From CAIKMD01 sp035277525 (GTDB lineage Bacteria; Pseudomonadota; Alphaproteobacteria; ATCC43930; CGMCC-115725), in contig DATEKH010000138.1 in NCBI GenBank assembly GCA_035277525.1, positions 3,258 through 67,257 on the forward strand: DNA of 64,000 bases, in the 5' to 3' direction. The stretch's first letter is position 1. Every line of letters begins with the position of its first letter. Below are positions 32,786 to 41,620 of the stretch, piece after piece. The translations under genes and the position numbers were made by a program. The notes beneath the pieces were generated by a model that saw only the letters and a program-made list of their open reading frames with translations, did no database searches and was not told the DNA's origin.

Positions 32786-33358
32786 TCACCACTCCGCGCG
32801 CGCGGCCGCTTCGTTCGGCCGGTCGAGCTTGGCATCAAAGCCGTAGCATTCCGGATGCTCTTTGCCGCAAGCGCGGCAGCGGCGCCGTTCCGGCGACGCG
32901 TTGAAGACGCGCAGCTTTTCGAGCATGAACGGCCAGAACGCGATGAGCCCGTCGCGCCGCGGATCGAAAGTCTCGCGCCCCATCTCGACGCCGCAATGCG
33001 GGCAGAACCAGACCACGTGATCCTGCTTGACCTCGCTGCTCGTCGCCGCGAGCAGTGTGTGATAGACGCCCTCGTCCATCGCGGCGCGGATATAGATCAT
33101 GTCGGCATCCGAAGCTCGGTAAGGCGCGAAAAGATGGACCACACGGAACGGCGTGCCCGCCGGGATGAGGCGCATGAGGCGCGGCTTGAGCGGCAGGCGC
33201 ACCGCGCCTTGCGGATGGCGCTCGATCACCTCATAGGGCGGATCGGTCTTGGCTTGGCGCCCGACCCAGACGCTGTAGCGGTTGGCTTGATGCCAATTGC
33301 CCTCCGCCGCGACCGCGTCGAGCGGAAAGTCGTAATTGAGGATCGGTTCGTTCTGCAT
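32786..33358 (-). CDS. HAAO-like cupin/zinc-ribbon protein, type B (putative ligands replaced)
   Basis: The product is 190 aa. The C-terminus has two Cys pairs, WFCPHC and RRRCRACG, spaced as in bacterial 3-hydroxyanthranilate 3,4-dioxygenase, where they bind iron apart from the active site. In the cupin part the type A motif WHINDMDE reads PYRASDADM here, so the His and Glu expected to bind the catalytic metal are replaced (Arg, Met); the preceding TPHRVxH reads TPFRVVH. Probably a non-catalytic partner of the type A protein encoded 16 bp upstream. The HAAO relation is by eye. Confidence 0.55.
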   Translation of the reverse strand: MQNEPILNYDFPLDAVAAEGNWHQANRYSVWVGRQAKTDPPYEVIERHPQGAVRLPLKPRLMRLIPAGTPFRVVHLFAPYRASDADMIYIRAAMDEGVYHTLLAATSSEVKQDHVVWFCPHCGVEMGRETFDPRRDGLIAFWPFMLEKLRVFNASPERRRCRACGKEHPECYGFDAKLDRPNEAAARAEW

Positions 33359-33374
33359 CGCTCTCCTCCGCGCC

Positions 33375-34013
33375 TCACCAGATCGCGCGCGCCGCGCGTT
33401 CCTCGGGCGTGTCCTTGGCCGAGTTCCAGCAATAGCCCATCGGGTTGAGATAGCCGCATTCGGGACAGGTGCGCTTTTCCGGATCGGCATTGTATGCGCG
33501 CACGCCGAGCTCGGAGCATTTGAACAATCCCTGCATGCCGAGCTCGCCGGTGCGATGATGGCACTCGAAGAGCAGCGTCACGCATTTCTGGCAATACCAG
33601 GCATAGGTATCGCCTTGGCTGCCGGTCGGCGTCTGCATGATGACGAGATAGTGCCCGAGCGATTCTCCTTCGGGGTTTGGCAGCGGCAAATAGATCTCGT
33701 CCATGTCGTTGATATGCCAGTAGCCGAAGCTGTGCGCGACGCGGTGCGGCGTGCCGGCGGTGGTGACGTGGATCGTCATGGGATGATGCGGCACCTCGAT
33801 GATGCCTTGCGGTCCCAGCTCGAGCGCCCCCGAGATATTGCCCTTGCGCGGATCGATGATTCCCTCGGCGCCGATGGAACGGCGGCGAATGCCGTAGACG
33901 TTCTGACCGACAGGACGAAACATCGTGAACTTGGCGACGACCCGCTCGGCGAGGAAGTCCCAATCGTCGATGATCTTGTCGATCGGCTCGTCAACAGTGA
34001 TTTCGCTGAACAT
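33375..34013 (-). CDS. HAAO-like cupin/zinc-ribbon protein, type A
   Basis: The product is 212 aa. Motifs in order: DEPIDKIIDDWDF near the N-terminus, GIRRRSI, TAGTPHRVAH, YWHINDMDEIYLPLPN, WYCQKC and RTCPECG. The His and Glu of WHINDMDE have the six-residue spacing of the HAAO metal ligands (His51/Glu57 in the Cupriavidus enzyme), and the Cys pairs match its second metal site. A ring-cleaving dioxygenase acting on an ortho-aminophenol is the best guess. Operon with the type B gene, Rieske ferredoxin and binding proteins. Confidence 0.55.
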   Translation of the reverse strand: MFSEITVDEPIDKIIDDWDFLAERVVAKFTMFRPVGQNVYGIRRRSIGAEGIIDPRKGNISGALELGPQGIIEVPHHPMTIHVTTAGTPHRVAHSFGYWHINDMDEIYLPLPNPEGESLGHYLVIMQTPTGSQGDTYAWYCQKCVTLLFECHHRTGELGMQGLFKCSELGVRAYNADPEKRTCPECGYLNPMGYCWNSAKDTPEERAARAIW

Positions 34014-34064
34014 GGCACTCTCCCTCGAAAACCTGCGCGGGAACCGTTACGGCCACCGATGCCC

Positions 34065-35102
34065 TCACTTCCGCACCCCGATCTTCTTGACCGCGGCCTC
34101 GGCGAAGCGCGGATCGACGAATTTGGCGAGGTCGGGCACCTCGCCCGACAGCGTACCCTGGGCCTTGTAGAAAATCGCCTGGCGCCGGAGATCGGCGACA
34201 TTGATGTGCCCATTCGGATCGGTGTTTTGCGGGATCGCTTCCATCCAGGCTTTGGGATCCTTGAGGATCGTGTGCTGCGTCAGGATCGCGATCGTCGCAT
34301 CACGATGCTTCTTCAAGAAGAATGCGTCCTGATAGTCGCGCACCCCCTCGAGGAAACCGACCATATAACGGGTCGCCACATCCGTATTCGTCGCGAATTC
34401 CGGTGAGTAGAGCACGATCGAGAGCTCCGCCCCGGGATCGACGGCGCCGGCCGGCATCAGCACGCGCGCGATGTTCTTGCGCCTTCCCTGGGTCGTCAGC
34501 GGCTCCATCATGAAGCTGCCGTCGATGGTTTTCGAGCCGAGCGCGGCGAGCGCCTCCGGGAAGGGCAGATAACGCACGCTGACGTCGGAGATCTTGAGAT
34601 TGCCGCGCTCCAACACTTTGCTCAACAGGATCTGCGGATATTGGCCCGGGCTCGGGCCCGCGGCGATGACGCGCCCTTTGAGGTCGGCCGGCGTCTTGAC
34701 CGCGCCGGAATCGATCAGATCGGCGCGCATGATGATCGAGACCGTGCTGTCCTCGGGCTTCGGACCGACATGCGCGTAATCGGCGACGAGCCGGATATTG
34801 ATCCCGCGATTGAGCGCATTGTAGAGGCCGGCATTCGGCACGCCGCTCGCGACCTGCATCTGGCTGGTCGCGAGGGCGGAGACGAAATCCTGCCCCGAGG
34901 TTCCGACAACTGGCTGAACATCGAGGCCCTGCTCGGCGAAATGCCCGCCATAAAGCGCAAGCACGAAGGGCGCGAGGTCCGGCCGCTCGACTACGCCGAC
35001 ATGCACCACCGGCTTCGCGCCGCCATCGGCCGCGCAAGCAGCGAAGGGCAGCAGGGCGAAAATGCCCGCATACCAGACGTTCCACCAAGTTCTCGAACCC
35101 AT
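34065..35102 (-). CDS. NitT/TauT-type substrate-binding protein, paralog 2
   Basis: The product is 345 aa with a signal peptide (cleavage near ACAADGG). The shared block reads GVPNAGLYNALNRGINIRLV. It differs from the others by a slightly longer loop (AHVGPKPEDSTVS). It lies 51 bp before the type A HAAO-like gene and 19 bp after paralog 3 in the same operon. Confidence 0.82.
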   Translation of the reverse strand: MGSRTWWNVWYAGIFALLPFAACAADGGAKPVVHVGVVERPDLAPFVLALYGGHFAEQGLDVQPVVGTSGQDFVSALATSQMQVASGVPNAGLYNALNRGINIRLVADYAHVGPKPEDSTVSIIMRADLIDSGAVKTPADLKGRVIAAGPSPGQYPQILLSKVLERGNLKISDVSVRYLPFPEALAALGSKTIDGSFMMEPLTTQGRRKNIARVLMPAGAVDPGAELSIVLYSPEFATNTDVATRYMVGFLEGVRDYQDAFFLKKHRDATIAILTQHTILKDPKAWMEAIPQNTDPNGHINVADLRRQAIFYKAQGTLSGEVPDLAKFVDPRFAEAAVKKIGVRK

Positions 35103-35121
35103 CCTGGCTCCTCTCCTCGCC

Positions 35122-36168
35122 TCAGCGCTTGCCGATGATCTTCACCGCCGCCTCCGCGAAGCGCATATCGATGAATTTCCCGATATCCGGCACGGCGCCA
35201 GTGATCGTGCCCTGTTCCTTGTAGAAGGCCGCCTGGTCCTTGATGCTCGCGACATTGATGCGGCCATTGAGATCGGCATTGCGGCGCATCACGCCCCAGA
35301 GGCTGCGATCTTTCAGCGACAGATGCTCGATCAGCAGCGAGATCGTGGCGTCTTCGTCCTTATGCCGCCAGGTCGCGTCGTAAAAATCGCGCACGCCTTG
35401 GAGATAGGCGACCATGAAACGCGTCGCCGCGTCGGTGTCGGCGGCGAACTCCTTCGAATATTGCAGCACCGACAGCTCGGCATTCGGAATGACGTCGCTC
35501 AGCGGCATGAACACGCGTGCGATATTTCGCCGGTCTGCCTGCGTTACCAGCGGCTCGATCAGGAACGCGACGTCGATGTTCTTGGTGGCGAGGGCCGCAA
35601 GCGAATCGGGAAAGCCGAGATAGCGATAGTTAACGTCGGCAGAGGAAAGCCCACCCATCGCGAAAATCTTGCGATAGACGAGCTCGGGAAGCTGCGCGCG
35701 CACCGGCCCCGCGGCGATCACCCGGCCCTTCAAATCAGCGGGCTTGCGCAGCGCGCCGCTGTCGTAAAGATCGGCGCGCACCACGATCGCCGCGGTCTGA
35801 TCGCGCGTCGTGCCGACATGCGCGTAATCCGCGACGATGCGGATATCGATGCCGCGATTGAGCGCGTTGAACAGCGCGGCAGTGATCGAGCTCGTCGTCG
35901 CTTGGATCTGGTTCATGCCGAGGCCGGAGAGAAAATCGGCGCCCGTCACCGACGGGATGAGCTCGACGTCGAGCCCCTGCCTCGCGAAGTAGCCGCGGTA
36001 AAAAGCGAGATAGAGCGCCGCCTGATCGGGGCGATCCGAGGCGCCGACCTTGAGCGAGAGCCGCGCCGGCGTCTCGGCGCACGCGACCGCGGCGCAGGAG
36101 AGAATGACAAGGAATGCTGCCGCGAACCGCGTCACAGCGCGCTTCGGCATAGAGCGCATGCCGGTCAT
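35122..36168 (-). CDS. NitT/TauT-type substrate-binding protein, paralog 3
   Basis: The product is up to 348 aa; internal ATGs at codons 4 and 7 are possible starts. A signal peptide (MPKRAVTRFAAAFLVILSC...) ends about residue 31. The shared block is SSITAALFNALNRGIDIRIV, where the first residues diverge most from the others, hinting at a different ligand. It overlaps paralog 4 by 4 bp (ATGA). Confidence 0.82.
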   Translation of the reverse strand: MTGMRSMPKRAVTRFAAAFLVILSCAAVACAETPARLSLKVGASDRPDQAALYLAFYRGYFARQGLDVELIPSVTGADFLSGLGMNQIQATTSSITAALFNALNRGIDIRIVADYAHVGTTRDQTAAIVVRADLYDSGALRKPADLKGRVIAAGPVRAQLPELVYRKIFAMGGLSSADVNYRYLGFPDSLAALATKNIDVAFLIEPLVTQADRRNIARVFMPLSDVIPNAELSVLQYSKEFAADTDAATRFMVAYLQGVRDFYDATWRHKDEDATISLLIEHLSLKDRSLWGVMRRNADLNGRINVASIKDQAAFYKEQGTITGAVPDIGKFIDMRFAEAAVKIIGKR

Positions 36169-37220
36169 CTCGCGCCGATCCGTTTGATGGCCGCCTCGGC
36201 AAAGCTCATATCGACGTATTTGGCGATATCGGGGATCGGGCCGGAGAGCGTGCCTTGCTCCTTGTAGAAAGCCGCCTGGCTCTCGAGATCAGCCACGTTG
36301 ACGTGGCCGTTGAGATCGGTGTGACGAAACATGTCCTCCTCCCAGATCTTGCGGTCCTTGAGCGGCGTATCCTTGACGAGGATGTCGAGCGCGGCGTCGC
36401 GATCCTTTTTCAGGAAGATCGCGTCGTAATAGTCGCGCGCGCCTTCGAGATAAGCCACCATGAAGCGGACCGCCATCTCCGTCTGCTTGGCAAAGGCCGC
36501 CGAATATTGAAGGATCGAGGTTTCCGCGCCGGGGTCGATCTGACCCGCGGTGAAGAGAACGCGCGCGATCTTGCGATCCTCGGCCTGACGCACGAGCGGC
36601 TCGATAAGGAACGCCGAATCGATCTGCTTGGTCGCGAGCGCGGCAAGCGCGTCCGGAAAGGCGAGATGCACCGCCGTGGCATCCGCCTCGGTAAAGCCGC
36701 CCCTGGCGAAGAGCTTGTGGAACAGAACGTCGGGATATTGCCCTGAGACGGGACCCGGCGCGTAGCGGCGGCCTTTCAGATCGGCCGGACCTTTCACCGC
36801 GCCCGATTCGATCAACTCGCTGCGAACCATGATCGAAACCGTGCGGTCGGACGCGTCGGCGATATGCGCTTCGTCGGCGACGATGCGGATGTCGATGCCG
36901 CGGTTGAGCGCGTTGAAAAGCGCGGCGTTCGGCACGCCGCTCGCGACCTGGATCTGGTTTGTGGCGAGCTGGGCCGCGAATAGCTGTCCCGAGGTGGCCA
37001 AGACGGGCTCGATCTCGATGCCTTGCTTGGCGAAATAGCCACGGCGGATGGCCAGCATGTAAGCGGCGATGTCGGGCCGACCGACCATCCCGAGCTTGAC
37101 AGTGGTCGTGCCGGCCGAAGCCGGTTCCGGCGCGCCGGCGCGAGCGGCGCCCGCGATGGCGCCGGCCAAGAAAAGTCCGACCAGGAAAGCAGGCGATATT
37201 CTGATCAATTTGGAAATCAT
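36165..37220 (-). CDS. NitT/TauT-type substrate-binding protein, paralog 4
   Basis: The product is 351 aa. Signal peptide with cleavage about residue 28 (GAARAGAPEP). The shared block is GVPNAALFNALNRGIDIRIV. It heads the seven-gene minus-strand operon (37220 to 31433). It is divergent from the M24 gene at 37298; the 77-bp gap must hold both promoters, but I see only a TTGACT (37257-37262) with no convincing -10. Confidence 0.82.
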   Translation of the reverse strand: MISKLIRISPAFLVGLFLAGAIAGAARAGAPEPASAGTTTVKLGMVGRPDIAAYMLAIRRGYFAKQGIEIEPVLATSGQLFAAQLATNQIQVASGVPNAALFNALNRGIDIRIVADEAHIADASDRTVSIMVRSELIESGAVKGPADLKGRRYAPGPVSGQYPDVLFHKLFARGGFTEADATAVHLAFPDALAALATKQIDSAFLIEPLVRQAEDRKIARVLFTAGQIDPGAETSILQYSAAFAKQTEMAVRFMVAYLEGARDYYDAIFLKKDRDAALDILVKDTPLKDRKIWEEDMFRHTDLNGHVNVADLESQAAFYKEQGTLSGPIPDIAKYVDMSFAEAAIKRIGAR

Positions 37221-37297
37221 GCGTGTCTTGCTCGATCGTGGTCGGCGTGGGCGGGTTTGACTATCATTGGACGGGACCTGTTTTCAGGAAGAAGATC

Positions 37298-38590
37298 ATG
37301 GGAGACATGCCGAAGACTCAAGCTTACCGCCGCTTTTCGCTGCAGGAGCGCGACCGCCGCTGGCGCAAGGTGCGCGATCTGATGCGGCGCGACGGGATCG
37401 CCGCGATCGTTGCGCCGCAGAACCCCGGCAACTCGACGGACTGGCAGGCGGATGCCCGTTACCTTTCGCATTGCGGCGGCGGCGCGGATGCCTCGATCTC
37501 CGTCGTGTTTCCGCTTGAGGGCGAGGTCACGGCAGTGGCGACCTCGGCGGCGGAGCGGTGGGGCGCGTCGGTCCAAAACTGGGTGAGCGATGTGCGCGAG
37601 GCCAAGCGCCGCTATGGGCGCGTCATGGCGGAGCGGCTGCGCGAGCTCGGCATCACGAAGGAGAAGATCGGCATTTGCGGCCTCGGCGGCGGCACGCGGA
37701 CGCCCGAAGGAACCATCATGCAGGGCACCTACGCCGCGCTCAAACAGGCACTGCCCAATGCCGCGTTCGTCGATAGCAGCGATCTGCTGCAGGAAGCGCG
37801 CGAGGTGAAGAGCGAGGAAGAGATCGCGGCGCTCCAAACCTCGATCGACATCGTCGAGCGCGCCTCCGAGGCGCAGGCGAGGGCGGCGCAGCCCGGCGTC
37901 CCCGATTACGTCGTTTGGGCCGAGACCATGAACGCCTTGTTCTCGCGCGGCTCCGAGCTCTCGGTGCATTTCAATTGGGTCGCCGATCCGATCCCCGGCC
38001 GCACCCTGACCCGGCCGACGGCGCGCCGCCTGCAAGCCGGCGACGTGATCGTCGCCGAGCTCGAATCCTCGGTGATCGGCTATCGCGCTCAGCAGATCAG
38101 GCCGGTCGCAGTCAATCGCTGCGACCCGCTGCTGATGGATCTCGCCAAGGCGCATGCCGATATCTATCCCGAGCTGCTCGACACCCTCCGGCCCGGCACG
38201 ACGGTCGGGCGCCTGATCGACAAGATCATCGAGCTCGGCACGCGCATCAGCCTGCGCAGCGGCCCGCTCGCCGGCGCGCAAGCCTCCCTGATCGTTCACG
38301 GCCGCGGCCTCGGCGACGATCGGCCGCTGCTCCTCACCACGCCCGACGCCAAGCCCGATTACGAGGCGACCGAGCGCAGCATGGCGATGGGCCTGCCCGA
38401 AAACGGGGTTTACATCGTCAAGCCGACCATCTGGGCGGCGGATAAGCGCTATAACTTCATCTGGGGCGACACGGTGCGAATCACACCCAGCGGCGCCCGC
38501 CGCATGGGGAGCGCGCCGCTCGGCATGGTCGTCTCGCCGCAGCAGCCCTTCACGGGCTGGCCGACGGATTTCGTCGTCTGTCCGAGTTGA
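37298..38590 (+). CDS. M24-fold (Xaa-Pro peptidase/creatinase-like) protein, copy 1
   Basis: The product is 430 aa from ATG 37298 (AGGAAGAAG upstream; ATG 37307 is possible). The pita-bread fold is shown by the GDVIVAELESSVIGY, VHGRGLGDD, IVKPT and WGDTVRIT series. The five metal ligands of M24 peptidases are largely lost: the second Asp position is Gln, the usual E-P-G/H Glu is Lys (VKPT) and the last Glu is Asp. It is likely a metal-independent hydrolase or lyase in the manner of creatinase. Followed 12 bp on by a type A HAAO-like gene. More diverged than copies 2 and 3. Confidence 0.7.
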   Translation: MGDMPKTQAYRRFSLQERDRRWRKVRDLMRRDGIAAIVAPQNPGNSTDWQADARYLSHCGGGADASISVVFPLEGEVTAVATSAAERWGASVQNWVSDVREAKRRYGRVMAERLRELGITKEKIGICGLGGGTRTPEGTIMQGTYAALKQALPNAAFVDSSDLLQEAREVKSEEEIAALQTSIDIVERASEAQARAAQPGVPDYVVWAETMNALFSRGSELSVHFNWVADPIPGRTLTRPTARRLQAGDVIVAELESSVIGYRAQQIRPVAVNRCDPLLMDLAKAHADIYPELLDTLRPGTTVGRLIDKIIELGTRISLRSGPLAGAQASLIVHGRGLGDDRPLLLTTPDAKPDYEATERSMAMGLPENGVYIVKPTIWAADKRYNFIWGDTVRITPSGARRMGSAPLGMVVSPQQPFTGWPTDFVVCPS

Positions 38591-38602
38591 TGGAGAGCCG
38601 CC

Positions 38603-39241
38603 ATGTTTCATGAAATCCTGATCGACGAGCCGATCGAGAAGATCGTCGACGACTGGAATTTCTTCGACGAAAAGATCGTCGGCAAGTTCACGCGCTTCCG
38701 TCCGCTCGGACAGAACATCTACGGCATCCGGCGCCGCGATCTCAGCACGAGCGCGATCATCGATCCGCTGAAGGGCAACATCTCGCAGATGATCGAGCTC
38801 GGCCCCAAAGGCGTCATCGAGGTGAACCATCATCCGATGAGCCTGCACGTCACGACCGGCGGCACGCCCCATCGCGTGCGCCACAATTTCGGCTTCTGGC
38901 ACATCAACGACATGGACGAGCTCTATCTCGGCCTGCCCAATCCCGAGGGCGATCCGCTCGGCCATTATCTCGTGATCATGCAAACGCCAAAGGGGCCCGA
39001 GGGCGACAGCTGGGCATGGTATTGCGAGCAATGCCTGACGATGCTGTTCGAGCGCCATTTCGCGACCGGCGAATTTGGGCTCCAGGGCCTGTTCAAATCC
39101 TCCGAGACCGCGGTGCGCGCCTATAACAGCGACGCGAAGAACCGCACCTGTCCGGAATGCGGCCATGTCAATCCCCTGGCCTATGCCTGGAACGTCCATC
39201 ACGACACGCCCGAGGAACGGGCGGCGCGCGCCTTGTGGTAG
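38603..39241 (+). CDS. HAAO-like cupin/zinc-ribbon protein, type A
   Basis: The product is 212 aa. Putative metal ligands are His90/His94 (TPHRVRH), His100 and Glu106 (WHINDMDELYL); Cys141/144 (WYCEQC) and Cys183/186 (RTCPECG) form the second site. The C-terminus PLAYAWNVHHDTPEE RAARALW is shared by all type A paralogs. Twelve base pairs after M24 copy 1. Same proposed function as the copy at 33375-34013: oxygenolytic ring opening of an aminophenol-type substrate. Confidence 0.55.
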   Translation: MFHEILIDEPIEKIVDDWNFFDEKIVGKFTRFRPLGQNIYGIRRRDLSTSAIIDPLKGNISQMIELGPKGVIEVNHHPMSLHVTTGGTPHRVRHNFGFWHINDMDELYLGLPNPEGDPLGHYLVIMQTPKGPEGDSWAWYCEQCLTMLFERHFATGEFGLQGLFKSSETAVRAYNSDAKNRTCPECGHVNPLAYAWNVHHDTPEERAARALW

Positions 39242-39255
39242 CGGCGACCCCTCGA

Positions 39256-40341
39256 TCATCCGGCTGGTGCATGTTCTGACGTGGTCGTGAAAGCGGGTAT
39301 TACCCGTTCGCCGAAGAGCTGGATCGAGCGATGGGCCAGCGCGTGCGGCATGTTGCCGATATTGTGCTGCGTCAGCAGGACGTCGTAGCCCATGCGCTGT
39401 TGCTGGGCGGCGATGTCGCGGGCGACTGTCTCGGGGCTGCCGATGAAGGCGAGGCCTTCATCGAGCCAGAAATCGTAGGATTCGGCGGTCTTCAAATAGA
39501 CGCGCGCGGTCTCGAGCATTTGCGGCGTCGCCTCTTCGACGCGCAGCGATTTCGCGCGCTTGACGCCGTCGAGCCCGATCAGCCCGTCGAGCATCCAGCG
39601 CTCGGCCTCGGCGCGCGCTTGCGCGTCGGTTTCGGCCACATGAACGTGCCGCACCAGCATGAGCTGCGGCATGGGGCCGGGATGGTTGTGCTTGCGCCAA
39701 GCTTCCCGGAAATAAGCGAATTTCTCGCTGGCGCGGCGCTCGACATCGATATTCTGGGCGAGGTTGAAGTTGCTAGCGGCGGCATAATCGAAGGATGCCT
39801 CGCTGTGGCCGCCGACCCAGACCGGCGGATGCGGCCGCTGAAACGGGCGCGGCTGCGGCAACGCGTCTTTGAGGCGCCAGTACTTGCCGTCATGCGAGAA
39901 TTTTTCCTCGGTCCAGGCCTTGAGGACGACCTCCATCGCCTCGAGCCCGCGCTCGCGGCGTTCCTTGAACTGCATGTCCCAAGGCGCGAACTCGCCGATG
40001 CGTGTGCCATAGCCGATCGCGAAGTCGAACCGTCCATGCGAGAGCTGATCGATCAGCGCGGTGTCCTGCGCCAAGCGCACCGGATGGTGCAGCGGCATCT
40101 GGAAGACCATCGCGCCGATGCGCAGCTGCCGCGTCGCCTGAGCGAGAGCGCTGAGATAGACCGTCGGCGCGCTGACGCAGGGGAAGCCGGCATTTTGATG
40201 CTCGATGAAGAAGAAATACGCGTAACCGAGACGATCGGCGAGCCGCGCATCCTCGAGATGTTCGTCGTAAAGCTCGGCCGCGCGCAGCATCTCGCCTTCG
40301 GCATGCGAGAAGGTATCGAAAATGCCGAACTTCAATTGCAT
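39256..40341 (-). CDS. LLM class flavin-dependent oxidoreductase (second copy)
   Basis: The product is 361 aa. It parallels the copy at 28453: FGIFDTFSHAEGE, YFFFIEHQN, RIGAMVFQMPLHHPVRLAQDTALID, GRFDFAIGYG, VWVGGHSEASFDYAA and DEGLAFIGSPETVARD. The sequence ends with a 21-bp gap after M24 copy 2, so it is the last gene of a four-gene operon (type A HAAO-like, binding protein 5, M24 copy 2, LLM). A luciferase-like monooxygenase needing reduced flavin. Converges with the type A gene at 38603 (14-bp gap). Confidence 0.85.
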   Translation of the reverse strand: MQLKFGIFDTFSHAEGEMLRAAELYDEHLEDARLADRLGYAYFFFIEHQNAGFPCVSAPTVYLSALAQATRQLRIGAMVFQMPLHHPVRLAQDTALIDQLSHGRFDFAIGYGTRIGEFAPWDMQFKERRERGLEAMEVVLKAWTEEKFSHDGKYWRLKDALPQPRPFQRPHPPVWVGGHSEASFDYAAASNFNLAQNIDVERRASEKFAYFREAWRKHNHPGPMPQLMLVRHVHVAETDAQARAEAERWMLDGLIGLDGVKRAKSLRVEEATPQMLETARVYLKTAESYDFWLDEGLAFIGSPETVARDIAAQQQRMGYDVLLTQHNIGNMPHALAHRSIQLFGERVIPAFTTTSEHAPAG

Positions 40342-40362
40342 GCCATCGCTCCGAGCCCGAAG

Positions 40363-41592
40363 TCAGACAAGGATGCGCATCTCCTGCGGCCGCGTGCCAA
40401 GCCGCTCGGCGCCGCTGCGAGTCACCGCGACGGTCTCGCCCCAGCGCGCGAAATCGCCGATGCCGTCGAGCGCGACCGATGGCTTGATGGCGAAGGAGCA
40501 GCCTTCCTCGATGACGAGATCGAGCACCGCGTTCGATTCGGGCCTGCCGGCGACGAGCAGAGGCCCGTCATCGCCGGTGCCGCGGCCATGACCGCCGAGC
40601 CCGGTCTTCGCTCGCCCGTTGAGACCCGTGAAGGTCGAAGCCTCGATCATCTCGCGCACCGTGACGCCGGGCTTGAGCTTGGCCATGACGCGGTTGAAGG
40701 CTTCGAAGACGAGCTTGATCGCGTCATGGAGCTCGGGCTTCGCGGTGCCGACGCCCCAGGTCTGATCGATCTGGGCGATATAGCCGCCCCATCGGCCCTC
40801 GATCTCGAGCAGCAGCGCGTCGCCGGTCTGGAATTTGCGGAACGAGGGTTGCTCGAGCCGGTGATAGGCGCGGCCATCCGGGCCGGTCGACCAGCCGATC
40901 ATCGGCGTGAAGCTGCCGCCGGCATCGGCATTGGCGAACATCATCTGCGCGAAGACGTGGCGCTCGCTGACGCCCGGACGCGCGTGCCGGTTGACGGCCT
41001 CGAGCGTCGCCTCCGCGACCACCGTGCCCTTGCGCAGGAAATCGATTTCCTCCGCGCTTTTGCGCCAGCGCGCTTCGCCCAGAACCGGCGTCGCCGACAC
41101 GAAGCGCGCATGGGGGAAATTGCGCTTCAGGATATCGACCGATTGCCAATTGACCTCGCCCTCGGCCGAGCGGATATGCGAGATCGCGGATGAATCGAGT
41201 CCGGCAATCGCGATCCTGCCGGATTTGTAGTGCGGGTTCTCATCGAGCCATGCGCTGGCCGTCGCGCCGCCGGTGCCGCGCGGCGTCGGCCTGATGTCGG
41301 CGAACCAGTTCGAGGACGGCCACACGCCGCCGCGCGAATGCCACGCCGTGACCTTGCCTTCGATCGGGAAAGCGACGGTGGTCTCGTCACTGTTTTCGCC
41401 GAGCTGGGTCAGGTAGCGCGCATCGGCTTGGCCGCGGTCGTGACTGTTGGTGCAAGGCAGACAGAAGATCACGTCGATGCCGTCGCGCGCCATGAGCTTG
41501 CGGACTTTCGCCCAACGCTGGTCGCGCTCGGCGAGCGAGAACACCGCGTTGCTCCATTCCGGCTTCCAGGGGTTGGTTTCTTCTCCGGCCAT
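40363..41592 (-). CDS. M24-fold (Xaa-Pro peptidase/creatinase-like) protein, copy 2
   Basis: The product is 409 aa. An N-terminal creatinase-like domain (about 1-185) precedes the M24 domain. Ligand positions: LLLEIEGRWGGY (first Asp is Glu), IAQIDQT (second Asp position is Gln274), GGHGRGTG (His335 kept), AIKPS (Glu replaced by Lys370) and WGETVAV (Glu386 kept). At least two of five metal ligands are therefore gone, as in creatinase-type, metal-free M24 proteins. Close paralog of copy 3. The most likely role is hydrolysis of a C-N bond. Between binding protein 5 and LLM copy 2. Confidence 0.7.
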   Translation of the reverse strand: MAGEETNPWKPEWSNAVFSLAERDQRWAKVRKLMARDGIDVIFCLPCTNSHDRGQADARYLTQLGENSDETTVAFPIEGKVTAWHSRGGVWPSSNWFADIRPTPRGTGGATASAWLDENPHYKSGRIAIAGLDSSAISHIRSAEGEVNWQSVDILKRNFPHARFVSATPVLGEARWRKSAEEIDFLRKGTVVAEATLEAVNRHARPGVSERHVFAQMMFANADAGGSFTPMIGWSTGPDGRAYHRLEQPSFRKFQTGDALLLEIEGRWGGYIAQIDQTWGVGTAKPELHDAIKLVFEAFNRVMAKLKPGVTVREMIEASTFTGLNGRAKTGLGGHGRGTGDDGPLLVAGRPESNAVLDLVIEEGCSFAIKPSVALDGIGDFARWGETVAVTRSGAERLGTRPQEMRILV

Positions 41593-41620
41593 GATCGCGA
41601 TCCCGCCTGCCTTTCGCTGG

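Noticed and set aside
37217..39259. A 680-codon open frame on the minus strand opposite the M24 copy 1 and type A genes
   Set aside because: It mirrors the codon pattern of the plus-strand genes (Arg/Asp/His-rich, no recognisable domain). Long antisense frames are common in DNA of this GC content.
40363..41592. M24 copy 2 as a true Xaa-Pro aminopeptidase
   Set aside because: At least two of the five metal-binding residues are replaced (Gln274, Lys370), and the same changes recur in the other two copies.
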